DNA from: Pseudomaricurvus sp. HS19
Lineage (GTDB): Bacteria > Pseudomonadota > Gammaproteobacteria > Pseudomonadales > Cellvibrionaceae
Assembly (NCBI RefSeq): GCF_009857815.1
Contig: NZ_WVVW01000002.1
Span: forward strand, 434,001-498,000
Direction of reading: 5' to 3'
DNA: 64,000 nucleotides
In this document: positions 7,743 through 15,899 of the stretch, piece by piece
Numbering within the stretch: position 1 is the stretch's first letter
Layout: every line of letters starts with the position of its first letter
Notes under the pieces: model-generated
Database searches by the model: none
Told to the model about the DNA's origin: nothing
Seen by the model: the letters and a program-made list of their open reading frames with translations, nothing else
Made by a program: the position numbers and the translations under genes

Positions 7743-8162
7743 ATGAATATCGCCGAAACCTTGCCGACCGCCATCCAGACCCAGCTCACCCTGCCCCTCT
7801 ACCTGCACAGCGCCCAGGCCGGTTTTGACAGCCCAGCCGACGAGGATGAGCCGGGGGTGGACCTCAATGACCTGCTGGTGCGCCGCGCCGCCACCACCTT
7901 TTGCGCGCGGGTGCGGGGCGAACTGATGCGCGATGACGGCCTGTTTGACGGCGATCTGCTGATTGTGGACCGCAGCCTCTACCCCGCCCATGGCGACATC
8001 GTGGTAGCCGCGCTGGACGGCGAGCTGCTGTGCCGCCGGCTGGACCTGCGCAACAGTCGCCTGCTGGCCGCCGACAGCAGCGCCGAGCCGCTGTCACTGC
8101 ACGACAGCGCCGACCTGCGTATCGAAGGGGTGGTTACCGGCAGCGTGCGGCAGCACCGCTGA
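7743..8162 (+). CDS. Orphan UmuD-like protein lacking the catalytic dyad
   Basis: The 139-residue protein aligns over its length with UmuD, the S24-family subunit of DNA polymerase V. Matching blocks include LPLYLHSAQAGFDSPADE (N-terminal), DLNDLLV, FDGDLLIVDRSL and AHGDIVVAALDGELL. The Ala26-Gly27 self-cleavage site is kept. The catalytic serine of the usual GDSM motif is replaced by Leu61 (GELM), and the general-base lysine by Arg98 (LLCRRL). It should therefore be unable to cleave itself. No umuC follows; the next gene is on the opposite strand. A strong LexA box precedes it. It may partner with an active UmuD elsewhere, act as a substrate in trans, or sequester a polymerase; these roles are inference. 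Confidence 0.85.
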   Translation: MNIAETLPTAIQTQLTLPLYLHSAQAGFDSPADEDEPGVDLNDLLVRRAATTFCARVRGELMRDDGLFDGDLLIVDRSLYPAHGDIVVAALDGELLCRRLDLRNSRLLAADSSAEPLSLHDSADLRIEGVVTGSVRQHR

Positions 8163-8193
8163 CGCTCCCGGCCCGCAATCCGCGCCAAACCCG

Positions 8194-9528
8194 TCACTTC
8201 AGACCCATGCAGTTGGCGTAGTAACTGGTGGTGGCAGGCCAGTCGGAAAAGACACCGATCACACCCACCTGCTGCGCCAGCACATCCAGCACCTTAAAAG
8301 TATCGCCGTCGTTGTCGATCACCTCGGCCACCGACTGGTGATACCAGCCACCCCCATTGGCCAGGGGCCCATCCCGCTCCAGGGTCCAGGTGATGATTTT
8401 TAACCCCGCCTGCTGCGCCGCTTCGGCGTAGAGAGAAGGCACAATCTCGCCCTGCGGACTCACCGCCAGCAACATCCAGATGGGTGGGGCGATGATTTCC
8501 ACACCCTCCTGCACCAGCTCCGCCATAGACGGCGACCAGGTGGCGGGGTTGTTGTAATCAAAGCCGGGATCGTCGTAGCGACCATCCAGATAGACTGCCT
8601 GCTGGCCAAAGCGCGACTCCTGCGCGATCCAGTAACGCACATCGTCCAGGTTGAACGATTGCGGGAAGACATCACGGGGATGCACGCCCATCGACTTGTA
8701 CTCGTCGATCATCTGCCGGGCGTAATCCTGCTGGGTATAGTCACCCTCATAGGGCATATCGACGCTGGCGCTCTTCAGCTCCGGCGTCATCTTCACGCCC
8801 AGCTGTTTGAACAAGGCAATGCTCTCCCTGTGAGTCATCAGCGTGCCGTTATCCGCATAGAGGTCGGTGCGCCAGTCCGGGGTACCCTGCATAAACGCTT
8901 CCACGGTTGTGGCGCCCGGATCGTAAGCATCCATCTTGCCCTTCAGGGTTTTGAACTCTTCCAGGGTGATATCGCTGGTACAGCAGCGAGCCTGCGCCGG
9001 GTAAACCAGATTACCCTCAGCGTCATACACCGCCGGCGTAAAGCCCTGGGAGCACTTGGCCGCCAGCGGCGTGGCCAGGATGTTGGTGGTGGTGTGCAGG
9101 TCACACTGGGAGTGGCGACACACCAGCTCACGGTCTTTGGTAAAGGTGACGTCACACTCAATGATGCCGGCGCCCATTTTCGCCGCCGCTTCATAGGACT
9201 CCCGCGTATGCTCCGGGAACTGCATGGCGGCACCGCGATGGCCTATGGAGAAGTCGGTTTTACGGAATTCACCTGTACCCGGGGCCCCGGTGTGGGCATG
9301 CCGATTTTCGCAGGCTGCCAGCTTCTCCTGCAACGGTGCGCTGTCCATATTGTGCAGCAGATAGAAAGGCCGGGGGCCCAACTGCACACTGGCGTCGGGC
9401 TTCTGACCATGCCACTGCGATCCCTGCCCCGGGGTGTTGTCGCGCCCGGCCTGGACACAGGCAGCCGTCAATAAAGTCACCGCGAACGCCATCGCGGCCA
9501 GAAATCGTGCTGATAAACTGCAACGCAT
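8194..9528 (-). CDS. Exported glycerophosphodiester phosphodiesterase
   Basis: The 444-residue protein starts with a hydrophobic signal sequence (residues 1-28, [16 protein letters not shown]). It may be cut by signal peptidase I after VQA, or anchored at the Cys as a lipoprotein, though the lipobox is weak. The GDPD catalytic region follows at about residue 95: [14 protein letters not shown] with the catalytic HR pair, then [11 protein letters not shown] with the Glu and Asp metal ligands, and a second His in [12 protein letters not shown]. Such enzymes release sn-glycerol 3-phosphate from deacylated phospholipids. The ATG at 9528 has GGAGG upstream. It is convergent with the UmuD-like gene and may complement PldA in phospholipid turnover. 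Confidence 0.9.
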   Translation of the reverse strand: MRCSLSARFLAAMAFAVTLLTAACVQAGRDNTPGQGSQWHGQKPDASVQLGPRPFYLLHNMDSAPLQEKLAACENRHAHTGAPGTGEFRKTDFSIGHRGAAMQFPEHTRESYEAAAKMGAGIIECDVTFTKDRELVCRHSQCDLHTTTNILATPLAAKCSQGFTPAVYDAEGNLVYPAQARCCTSDITLEEFKTLKGKMDAYDPGATTVEAFMQGTPDWRTDLYADNGTLMTHRESIALFKQLGVKMTPELKSASVDMPYEGDYTQQDYARQMIDEYKSMGVHPRDVFPQSFNLDDVRYWIAQESRFGQQAVYLDGRYDDPGFDYNNPATWSPSMAELVQEGVEIIAPPIWMLLAVSPQGEIVPSLYAEAAQQAGLKIITWTLERDGPLANGGGWYHQSVAEVIDNDGDTFKVLDVLAQQVGVIGVFSDWPATTSYYANCMGLK

Positions 9529-9594
9529 TTTGCCAACCTCCTGTCGGGAAATTTCCGTAAATTAAGGTGATCCCAATGCTGGTATGGCTCTGTG

Positions 9595-9615
9595 ACAAAT
9601 CCACGATGGATTTGT
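9595..9615. promoter_or_regulatory. Perfect 9-bp inverted repeat upstream of the glycerophosphodiesterase gene
   Basis: ACAAATCCA (9595-9603) and TGGATTTGT (9607-9615) form a perfect dyad with a 3-bp centre, about 67 bp before the start of the minus-strand gene at 9528. It lacks the U-run of a terminator and looks like a repressor or activator site. It does not resemble a Pho box. Confidence 0.45.
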
Positions 9616-9733
9616 AATGCTTTTATAAACTATTTTTGAAAAGGCGATTGGAGCACCTGCTGCAGACACAGCCCGGCCGCGGCTCTCCTGCTCTGATCCC
9701 CGGCACTGATCCCCGCAATTAATGATGTCGCAC

Positions 9734-9756
9734 AAAAAAGCCCGCGAGTGCGGGCT
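9734..9756 (-). terminator. Rho-independent terminator of the haemoglobin gene
   Basis: Read on the minus strand, AGCCCGC and GCGGGCT form a 7-bp stem around ACTC, followed by a run of six T. It lies about 25 bp after the stop of the truncated haemoglobin gene. Confidence 0.85.
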
Positions 9757-9781
9757 CTTCAGAATCCGGTAACTGCCAATA

Positions 9782-10210
9782 TCAGCCAATGGCAATAATA
9801 TTGGGGTCGTCGTTGGGCTTGATGGACTCATCGCGGTTCTGCACCGCGCCGGCGATCTGACGGATCGGACCGCGCAGCATCTCTTTCACCTCATCACTGG
9901 CATCAATGCGCTCCAGCGCCTTTTCGAAGCACATCACCCATTGGTCGCGCTCTTCCGGACCGATGGGATAGCCGGCGTGGGGGTCGGTAAGACAGACAGT
10001 ACCGTGCTTGGAGTGATAGACGGGGGGGCCGCCCATCCAACCGGTCAGGTAGTCGGTCAGCTTGCCTTTGATATCACCCAGGTCTTTGCCGTGCATGTCG
10101 CGGATCCGTCGCGCCTCGGGCAGCTCATCCATCACATCGTAGAAGGCGTGGGCCAACTGTTTGATGCCCTCTGCGCCCAGCAGCTGGTAGGGGGTTTTGA
10201 ATTCGGACAT
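9782..10210 (-). CDS. Group II truncated haemoglobin
   Basis: The 142-residue protein has the truncated-globin pattern: TPYQLLGAEGIKQLAHAFYD at the N-terminus and YLTGWMGGPPVYHSKHG in the middle. His in this second block lies near the haem pocket. The motif DQWVMCFEKAL follows, with the Trp diagnostic of group II at the G-helix. The likely proximal His is in SKHG or the nearby DPHAGYP. Proteins of this group bind oxygen, nitric oxide or sulfide, and some may have peroxidase activity. The ATG at 10210 (MSEFKTPY) is preceded by GAGAGAG. The gene is monocistronic with its own terminator. Confidence 0.9.
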   Translation of the reverse strand: MSEFKTPYQLLGAEGIKQLAHAFYDVMDELPEARRIRDMHGKDLGDIKGKLTDYLTGWMGGPPVYHSKHGTVCLTDPHAGYPIGPEERDQWVMCFEKALERIDASDEVKEMLRGPIRQIAGAVQNRDESIKPNDDPNIIAIG

Positions 10211-10403
10211 GACATCTCTCTCTTTATCATCAGGGGTGCTCCCGGTGGAGCCTGCCAACGGGGCCAGAGTAGCCCCGCCCGCCGTGGAGGCTGTTGATGC
10301 AGCGCAATCGCTACGCCATCACCTGGCACCCGGGCCGTTACAAGAGGGCAATTTTGTCACATTCACCGCCGCCTTCCTACGCCGGAACCAGGGTAACCCC
10401 TCC

Positions 10404-10431
10404 ATCTATATCAATATATTTTGATATAGAT
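10404..10431. promoter_or_regulatory. Palindromic operator upstream of sahR
   Basis: ATCTATATCAA (10404-10414) and TTGATATAGAT (10421-10431) form a perfect 11-bp inverted repeat around TATATT. The AT-rich dyad resembles operators of ArsR-family repressors. It overlaps the predicted -35 hexamer of the downstream operon, so the encoded SahR probably binds here and regulates itself and metK-ahcY-metF. Confidence 0.75.
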
Positions 10432-10449
10432 AGGCATCGCTGCTACACT
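10421..10449 (+). promoter_or_regulatory. Predicted promoter of the sahR-metK-ahcY-metF operon
   Basis: TTGATA (10421-10426) and TACACT (10444-10449) are 17 bp apart. Transcription would start around 10455-10457, at or next to the ATG at 10457, giving an almost leaderless message. Confidence 0.6.
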
Positions 10450-10456
10450 GCGATCC

Positions 10457-11464
10457 ATGTTACAGCCCCGAACTGCCCCGCTCCCGACCGGGCAACCCTT
10501 TGCCAGCAGCGACCTGGCGGCCCTGCTAAAGGCCGCTGGCGATCCCTTGCGACTGGAGATTTTACGCCTGCTGGCGCGGGATTCCTTTGGCGTTATGGAG
10601 CTGAGCCGGATTTTTGACATCAAGCAGTCGGGCATGAGCCACCACCTGAAGGTACTGTCCAATGCGGGGCTGGTGGCCAGCCGCCGCGAGGGCAACTCGA
10701 TCTTCTACCGCCGCGCGCTGCCCGCCACCGACTCCCCTGCCTGCGCCCTGCTCACCAGCCTGTTTGCCACGGTCGACCAGGCGCCTCTGGATGAGAGCTA
10801 CCAGCAGCAGCTCAAAGGGGTACAGCAGGAACGAGCCCAGGCGTCGCAGGCGTTCTTCAGCGATAACGCCACCAAGTTCCGAGCCCAGCAGGACCTGATT
10901 GCCAGCCATCAGGTCTACGCCGAAGCAGTGGCAGAACTGCTGGCCAACACGCCGCTGGCCGCACGCCGCACGGCTCTGGAGATCGGGCCCGGCGAGGGGG
11001 AGTTCCTGCAGGTGCTGAGCAGCGCCTTCAGCGAGGTGATAGCCCTGGACAACGCCGCCTCCATGCTGGACAAGGCCCGTGTCATGGCGGTGACCCAGGG
11101 GCTGGGTAATATCGAATTCGTGCACGGTGATACCGCCGACGCCGTCGAGCGCGGACTGCAGGCCGACTGCGTGGTGATCAACATGGTGCTGCACCACGTA
11201 CCGTCACCGGCACACATATTCGACCATGTGCGCCAATTGTTGCGCGCCGGCGGTGCCCTGCTGGTGTCGGAGCTCTGCCACCACCAGCAACAGTGGGCGC
11301 GGGAAGCCTGCGGCGACCAGTGGCTGGGCTTTGAGCCGGAGGATCTCTCCCACTGGGCGGCCCAGGCCGGGCTCACTCCGGGGCAGAGCCAGTACATCGC
11401 CCTGCGTAATGGTTTTCAAATTCAGGTTCGTCAGTTTTTTCTGTCGCCGACGCGGCAGGTTTAA
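10457..11464 (+). CDS. sahR: ArsR-family regulator fused to a SAM-dependent methyltransferase domain (SahR type)
   Basis: This 335-residue protein joins two domains. Residues about 20-100 form an ArsR-type winged helix (ALLKAAGDPLRLEILRLLAR, then QSGMSHHLKVLSNAGLVASR), without the Cys metal ligands of arsenic sensors. Residues about 165-290 carry a class I methyltransferase fold: ALEIGPGEGEFLQVL is motif I and EVIALDNAASMLDKAR follows. SahR regulators of this architecture are known to control the S-adenosylmethionine cycle and sense S-adenosylhomocysteine. Here the gene lies 12 bp before metK and heads metK-ahcY-metF. No other Met start precedes the helix-turn-helix. Confidence 0.87.
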   Translation: MLQPRTAPLPTGQPFASSDLAALLKAAGDPLRLEILRLLARDSFGVMELSRIFDIKQSGMSHHLKVLSNAGLVASRREGNSIFYRRALPATDSPACALLTSLFATVDQAPLDESYQQQLKGVQQERAQASQAFFSDNATKFRAQQDLIASHQVYAEAVAELLANTPLAARRTALEIGPGEGEFLQVLSSAFSEVIALDNAASMLDKARVMAVTQGLGNIEFVHGDTADAVERGLQADCVVINMVLHHVPSPAHIFDHVRQLLRAGGALLVSELCHHQQQWAREACGDQWLGFEPEDLSHWAAQAGLTPGQSQYIALRNGFQIQVRQFFLSPTRQV

Positions 11465-11476
11465 GAGGAGACATGC

Positions 11477-12691
11477 ATGTCTGAGTATTCCGTATTTACC
11501 TCCGAGTCGGTCTCTGAGGGTCACCCCGATAAAATGGCAGATCAGATCTCTGACGCCGTGCTGGACGCCATTATCGCCCGCGACAAACACGCCCGGGTAG
11601 CGGTCGAGACACTGGTCAAAACCGGTATGGCGATTGTGGCCGGTGAGGTGACCACCTCCTGCTACGTCGACCTGGAAGACATTATCCGCGACGTGATCAC
11701 CGGTATTGGCTACGACAGCTCCGATGTGGGTTACGACGGTGCCACCTGTGCCGTGCTCAACGCCATCGGCAAACAGTCTGTGGACATCAACCAGGGTGTG
11801 GACCGCGCCAGGCCGGAAGACCAGGGTGCCGGCGACCAAGGCCTGATGTTCGGTTACGCCACCAATGAAACCGACAGCCTTATGCCGGCGCCGGTCTACT
11901 ACTCCCACCGTCTGGTGGAGCGTCAGGCCCAGCTGCGCAAAGAGGGCGTACTGCCATGGCTGCGTCCGGACGCCAAGAGCCAGGTCACCATGCGCTACGA
12001 AAACGGCAAACCGGTGGCCATCGATGCCGTTGTGCTCTCTACCCAGCACAACCCGGACATCAGCCAGGAAGACCTGCGCATTGCGGTGATGGAGAACATT
12101 GTCCAGCACGTGTTGCCCGCCGAGCTGCTGCACGAGGGTACCCTCTTCCACATCAACCCCACCGGCAACTTTGTTATCGGCGGCCCCGTGGGTGATGCCG
12201 GCGTTACCGGTCGCAAGATTATCGTCGATACCTACGGCGGCATGGCACGCCACGGTGGCGGCGCTTTCTCCGGCAAGGATCCTTCCAAGGTGGATCGCTC
12301 TGCCGCTTACGCCGGTCGCTATGTGGCCAAGAACGTGGTTGCTGCCGGTCTCGCCGACCGCTGCGAGATTCAGGTTTCCTACGCCATCGGTGTGGCCGAG
12401 CCTACCTCCATCTCCGTCAACACCTTTGGTACCGGCAAGGTGAGCGACGAGCAACTGGTAGCGGCCATCCGTGAAGTATTTGACCTGCGTCCCTACGGCA
12501 TCACCAAGGCGCTGGACCTGCTGCACCCCATGTACCAGCTCACCGCGGCCTACGGTCACTTCGGCCGCGAGCCGTTTGAAGCCACCTACCGCTGGAAAGA
12601 GAACGGCGAAGAGAAGTCCGAAACCTTCACCGCCTTTACCTGGGAGAAGACCGACAAGGTCGACGCGCTGAAGGCCGTATTGGGCCTTTAA
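11477..12691 (+). CDS. metK: S-adenosylmethionine synthase
   Basis: The 404-residue cytosolic enzyme makes S-adenosylmethionine from methionine and ATP. It shows [20 protein letters not shown] at the N-terminus with the ATP-binding His, the acidic motif [19 protein letters not shown] near residue 135, and the glycine-rich loop [20 protein letters not shown] near residue 260. AAYGHFGRE lies near the end. The start has AAGAGGAGA upstream and follows sahR by 12 bp, so the two are translated from one mRNA. Length slightly exceeds the E. coli enzyme. Confidence 0.97.
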   Translation: MSEYSVFTSESVSEGHPDKMADQISDAVLDAIIARDKHARVAVETLVKTGMAIVAGEVTTSCYVDLEDIIRDVITGIGYDSSDVGYDGATCAVLNAIGKQSVDINQGVDRARPEDQGAGDQGLMFGYATNETDSLMPAPVYYSHRLVERQAQLRKEGVLPWLRPDAKSQVTMRYENGKPVAIDAVVLSTQHNPDISQEDLRIAVMENIVQHVLPAELLHEGTLFHINPTGNFVIGGPVGDAGVTGRKIIVDTYGGMARHGGGAFSGKDPSKVDRSAAYAGRYVAKNVVAAGLADRCEIQVSYAIGVAEPTSISVNTFGTGKVSDEQLVAAIREVFDLRPYGITKALDLLHPMYQLTAAYGHFGREPFEATYRWKENGEEKSETFTAFTWEKTDKVDALKAVLGL

Positions 12692-12704
12692 GCAAGCCAG
12701 TAAC

Positions 12705-12768
12705 GGGCCTGCAAAAGACGGCCCCCAAGCAGACAACACACCGGCAGGCGCTATGGCTCCTGCCTGGC
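12705..12768 (+). other. metK-ahcY intercistronic hairpins
   Basis: The 100-bp gap between metK and ahcY can form two stems: GGGCC with GGCCC (12705-12709 and 12720-12724) and GGCAGG with CCTGCC (12743-12748 and 12759-12764). No U-run follows, so neither looks like a full terminator. The conserved core of the SAH riboswitch was looked for and not recognised. Confidence 0.4.
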
Positions 12769-12791
12769 AATGAATTTCAAGAGACACGACT

Positions 12792-14204
12792 ATGAGTTAC
12801 AACATCAACGGTTTTTCCGACTTTAAAGTCGCCGCCACCTCCCTCGAACAGTTCCAGCGCGACGCCAACTGGGGGCGCAAGGAAATTGACATCGCCGAAG
12901 GTGAAATGCCGGCGCTGATGGCACTGCGTCGCAAGTACAGCGACTCCAGGCCACTGGAAGGCGCCCGCATCATGGGCTGTATCCACATGACCATCCAGAC
13001 CGCCGTGCTGATCGAAACCCTGGTGGAACTGGGCGCGGAAGTGCGCTGGTCTTCGTGCAACATCTTCTCCACCCAGGATCACGCCGCTGCAGCCATTGCG
13101 GCCGCCGGTATTCCGGTCTTCGCCTGGAAAGGCGAAACCGAGGAGGAGTTCTGGTGGTGTATCGAACAGACTATCCTGGCGCAGAAAGATGGCAGCGAAG
13201 CGTGGGATGCCAACATGATTCTGGATGACGGCGGTGACCTGACCCAGTTGGTACACGAAAAGTACCCGCAACTGCTGGAGCAGATCCACGGCATCAGTGA
13301 GGAGACCACCACCGGCGTGCACCGTCTGCAGGACATGCTGAAAAAAGGCGAGCTGAAGGTACCGGCGATCAACGTCAACGACTCCGTCACCAAGTCCAAG
13401 AACGACAACAAGTACGGCTGCCGTCACTCACTCAACGACGCCATCAAGCGCGGCACCGACCACCTGCTGTCCGGTAAAAAAGCACTGGTCATCGGTTACG
13501 GCGATGTGGGTAAAGGCTCTGCCGCTTCCCTGCGCCAGGAAGGCATGATTGTGAAGATTACCGAGATCGATCCCATCTGTGCCATGCAGGCCTGTATGGA
13601 CGGCTTCGAAGTGGTATCGCCCTACAACAACGGCATCAACACCGGCAAGGTGGAAGATATTAACATCGCCGTGCTGAGCACCACCGACCTGGTAGTCACC
13701 ACCACCGGTAACATCAACGTGTGTGATTCCGCGATGTTGCAGACGCTGAAGAACGGCGCCGTCGTATGCAACATCGGTCACTTCGACAACGAGATCGACA
13801 CCGCCTTCATGCGCAAGAACTACGAATGGGATGAAGTGAAGCCACAGGTGCACAAGGTCTACCGTGACCGCGCCAGCAACGATCACCTGATCCTGCTCTC
13901 CGAAGGTCGCCTGGTTAACCTGGGCAACGCCACCGGTCACCCGTCACGCATCATGGACGGCTCCTTTGCCAACCAGGTACTGGCCCAGATCTATCTGTAC
14001 GAGCGCAAGTTCGCCAACCTGATGGAAGAGGAAAAGTCTGCGGAAGTGTACGTCAAGGTCCTGCCAAAGAAGCTGGATGAGGAAGTGGCCAAGGACATGG
14101 TGGAAGGTTTCGGCGGTGTGATTACCCGCATGACCCCGGCCCAGGCAGATTACATTGGCGTGCACGCCGAAGGTCCTTACAAGCCCGAGAGCTACAAGTA
14201 TTAA
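12792..14204 (+). CDS. ahcY: Adenosylhomocysteinase
   Basis: The 470-residue enzyme hydrolyses S-adenosylhomocysteine to adenosine and homocysteine, removing the inhibitory product of methyltransferases. Visible motifs are [14 protein letters not shown], the substrate region [40 protein letters not shown], and the NAD-binding [19 protein letters not shown] near residue 235. It ends PESYKY, the Lys-Tyr tail that reaches the NAD site of the partner subunit. The insert at residues 75-115 is the form found in most bacteria. It follows metK and precedes metF, completing the cycle together with SahR. Confidence 0.97.
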   Translation: MSYNINGFSDFKVAATSLEQFQRDANWGRKEIDIAEGEMPALMALRRKYSDSRPLEGARIMGCIHMTIQTAVLIETLVELGAEVRWSSCNIFSTQDHAAAAIAAAGIPVFAWKGETEEEFWWCIEQTILAQKDGSEAWDANMILDDGGDLTQLVHEKYPQLLEQIHGISEETTTGVHRLQDMLKKGELKVPAINVNDSVTKSKNDNKYGCRHSLNDAIKRGTDHLLSGKKALVIGYGDVGKGSAASLRQEGMIVKITEIDPICAMQACMDGFEVVSPYNNGINTGKVEDINIAVLSTTDLVVTTTGNINVCDSAMLQTLKNGAVVCNIGHFDNEIDTAFMRKNYEWDEVKPQVHKVYRDRASNDHLILLSEGRLVNLGNATGHPSRIMDGSFANQVLAQIYLYERKFANLMEEEKSAEVYVKVLPKKLDEEVAKDMVEGFGGVITRMTPAQADYIGVHAEGPYKPESYKY

Positions 14205-14283
14205 TCAGTAACTGCAGGCGCCGGTGCTCAGCCGCGCGCCGCAGTGTGTGACTGACAGCGAGTGAAAGACAGAGAGAAACGTC

Positions 14284-15129
14284 ATGAGCAGCACCGACAA
14301 CCTGCGCCTCAGCTTTGAGTTCTTCCCGCCCAAGAGCGATGAAGGCAGAACCAAATTGCTGGCGGTGCGCGATGAACTGCAAAAACTGCAACCGGAATTC
14401 TTTTCCGTTACCTACGGTGCCGGCGGTTCCACCCGCGACAACACCAAAGGCATCGTCAAAACCTTCAAACAGGATGGCATTGCCGTCGCCCCCCACCTCT
14501 CCTTTGGTGGTGATGACGAAGCCACCATGAAAGCCCTGATCCAGGAATACATCGACGCCGGTGTAGACCGCATCGTGGCCCTGCGCGGTGACATGCCCTC
14601 CGGTATGGGTGGCGCTTACCAGATGGTGTACGCCAATCAGCTGGTGGCGTTTATCCGTGAACATTTTGGCGATCAACTGCAGCTGGAAGTGGCGGCCTAT
14701 CCGGAGATCCACCCGGAAGCCACCAGCTACGACAGCGACGTGGGTTTCCTGAAAGCGAAGTTCGACGCCGGCGCCAACAGCGCGCTGACCCAGTACTTCT
14801 ACAGCCCCGATGCGTACTTCTATTTTATCGACCAGTGCGACAAGGCCGGTATCGACAAGCCCATCTACCCGGGTATCATGCCGATCCTCAACTACAGGAA
14901 CCTGATTCGCTTCAGCGATAACTGCGGTGCCGATATTCCACGCTGGATCCGCAAGCGCCTGGAAGCCTTTGGCGATGACCAGGAGAGCGTAAAAGCCTTC
15001 GGTCTGGACCTGGTGAGTGAGCTGTGTGAGACCCTGCTGGATAACGGCGCACCGGGCCTGCACTTCTACACCATGAACCAGGTAGAGCCCACCGCCACTA
15101 TCGTCAAGAATCTCGGCCTCACTGACTGA
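14284..15129 (+). CDS. metF: 5,10-methylenetetrahydrofolate reductase
   Basis: The 281-residue flavoprotein reduces methylenetetrahydrofolate to 5-methyltetrahydrofolate, the methyl donor for methionine synthesis from the homocysteine released by AhcY. The N-terminal strand LSFEFFPPKSDEG is the family signature with the catalytic Glu. FSVTYGAGGSTRDNT follows near residue 40, and ALRGDMPSGMGG near residue 100 lies at the folate and FAD site. AAYPEIHPEA is also conserved. It lies 79 bp after ahcY on the same strand. Confidence 0.97.
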   Translation: MSSTDNLRLSFEFFPPKSDEGRTKLLAVRDELQKLQPEFFSVTYGAGGSTRDNTKGIVKTFKQDGIAVAPHLSFGGDDEATMKALIQEYIDAGVDRIVALRGDMPSGMGGAYQMVYANQLVAFIREHFGDQLQLEVAAYPEIHPEATSYDSDVGFLKAKFDAGANSALTQYFYSPDAYFYFIDQCDKAGIDKPIYPGIMPILNYRNLIRFSDNCGADIPRWIRKRLEAFGDDQESVKAFGLDLVSELCETLLDNGAPGLHFYTMNQVEPTATIVKNLGLTD

Positions 15130-15153
15130 GCGTTGGCAGACAGGTAACCGTGC

Positions 15154-15897
15154 ATGCGCATCCCGCGAATCTACACCCCACAACCACTGTCTGCAGACAC
15201 CAGCGTCGCGCTGGACGAGCAGGCCAGCCACTATGTGGGACGGGTATTGCGCATGCAGGGCGGCCGGCCGTTAATCCTGTTTAACGGCGAAGGCGGCGAG
15301 TTTGAAGCAGTGATTAGCAACGTCGACAAGCGCGAAGTGCTTGTCGATGTGGGTCGCTTTATTGCCGACGAGCGCGAGTCTCCACTGCATATTCACCTCG
15401 GCATTGGCGTCTCCCGCGGCGAGCGCATGGACTGGGTGCTGCAAAAGGCCACCGAGCTTGGGGTCAGTGCCATCACGCCGCTGTTCACCGAACGCTGCGA
15501 AGTGAAGCTGACCGGGCCGCGACTGGAGAAGAAAGTACAGCACTGGCAGCAGATACTGACTTCCGCCTGTGAGCAGTGCCAGCGCAATCGCCTGCCGCAA
15601 CTGCACCAGCCCATGAAACTGGACAGCTGGATCGGTTCACTGCCCGAGGCCAGTGATGATCACCTGCGACTGGTGTTGCATCACCGCTCGGAAGGCCGAC
15701 TGCAGGAGCGATCACAACCGCAATCGGCGGCGCTGGTGATTGGTCCGGAGGGCGGCTTGTCAGACGCGGAAATTAACGACTGCCTGCAACATCATTTCTC
15801 CCCACTGACGCTGGGCCCGCGGGTACTGCGCACCGAGACCGCTCCGCTGACCGCCATCAGTGTGCTGCAATATCTCTGGGGTGACCTGGCAGGTTGA
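15154..15897 (+). CDS. rsmE: 16S rRNA (uracil-1498-N3)-methyltransferase
   Basis: The 247-residue protein methylates U1498 of 16S rRNA with S-adenosylmethionine. It has the RsmE N-terminal PUA-like domain (HYVGRVLRMQGGRPLILFNG) and the C-terminal SPOUT domain. The SPOUT knot is shown by ALVIGPEGGLSDAEIN near residue 195 and LGPRVLRTETAPLTAISVLQ at the end. The central motif GERMDWVLQKATELGVSAITPL is also diagnostic. It starts 24 bp after metF and probably ends the SAM-cycle transcript. Its stop lies only 2 bp from the stop of the convergent GGDEF gene. Confidence 0.95.
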   Translation: MRIPRIYTPQPLSADTSVALDEQASHYVGRVLRMQGGRPLILFNGEGGEFEAVISNVDKREVLVDVGRFIADERESPLHIHLGIGVSRGERMDWVLQKATELGVSAITPLFTERCEVKLTGPRLEKKVQHWQQILTSACEQCQRNRLPQLHQPMKLDSWIGSLPEASDDHLRLVLHHRSEGRLQERSQPQSAALVIGPEGGLSDAEINDCLQHHFSPLTLGPRVLRTETAPLTAISVLQYLWGDLAG

Positions 15898-15899
15898 GT

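Noticed and set aside
11204-12787. 527-codon minus-strand frame opposite metK and sahR
   Set aside because: It is antisense to two clearly conserved genes, and its His/Val/Gly-rich translation shows no recognisable domain.
12692-12791. A SAH riboswitch upstream of ahcY
   Set aside because: The conserved core of that riboswitch class was not found; only two short stems are present, and a SahR protein already provides control.
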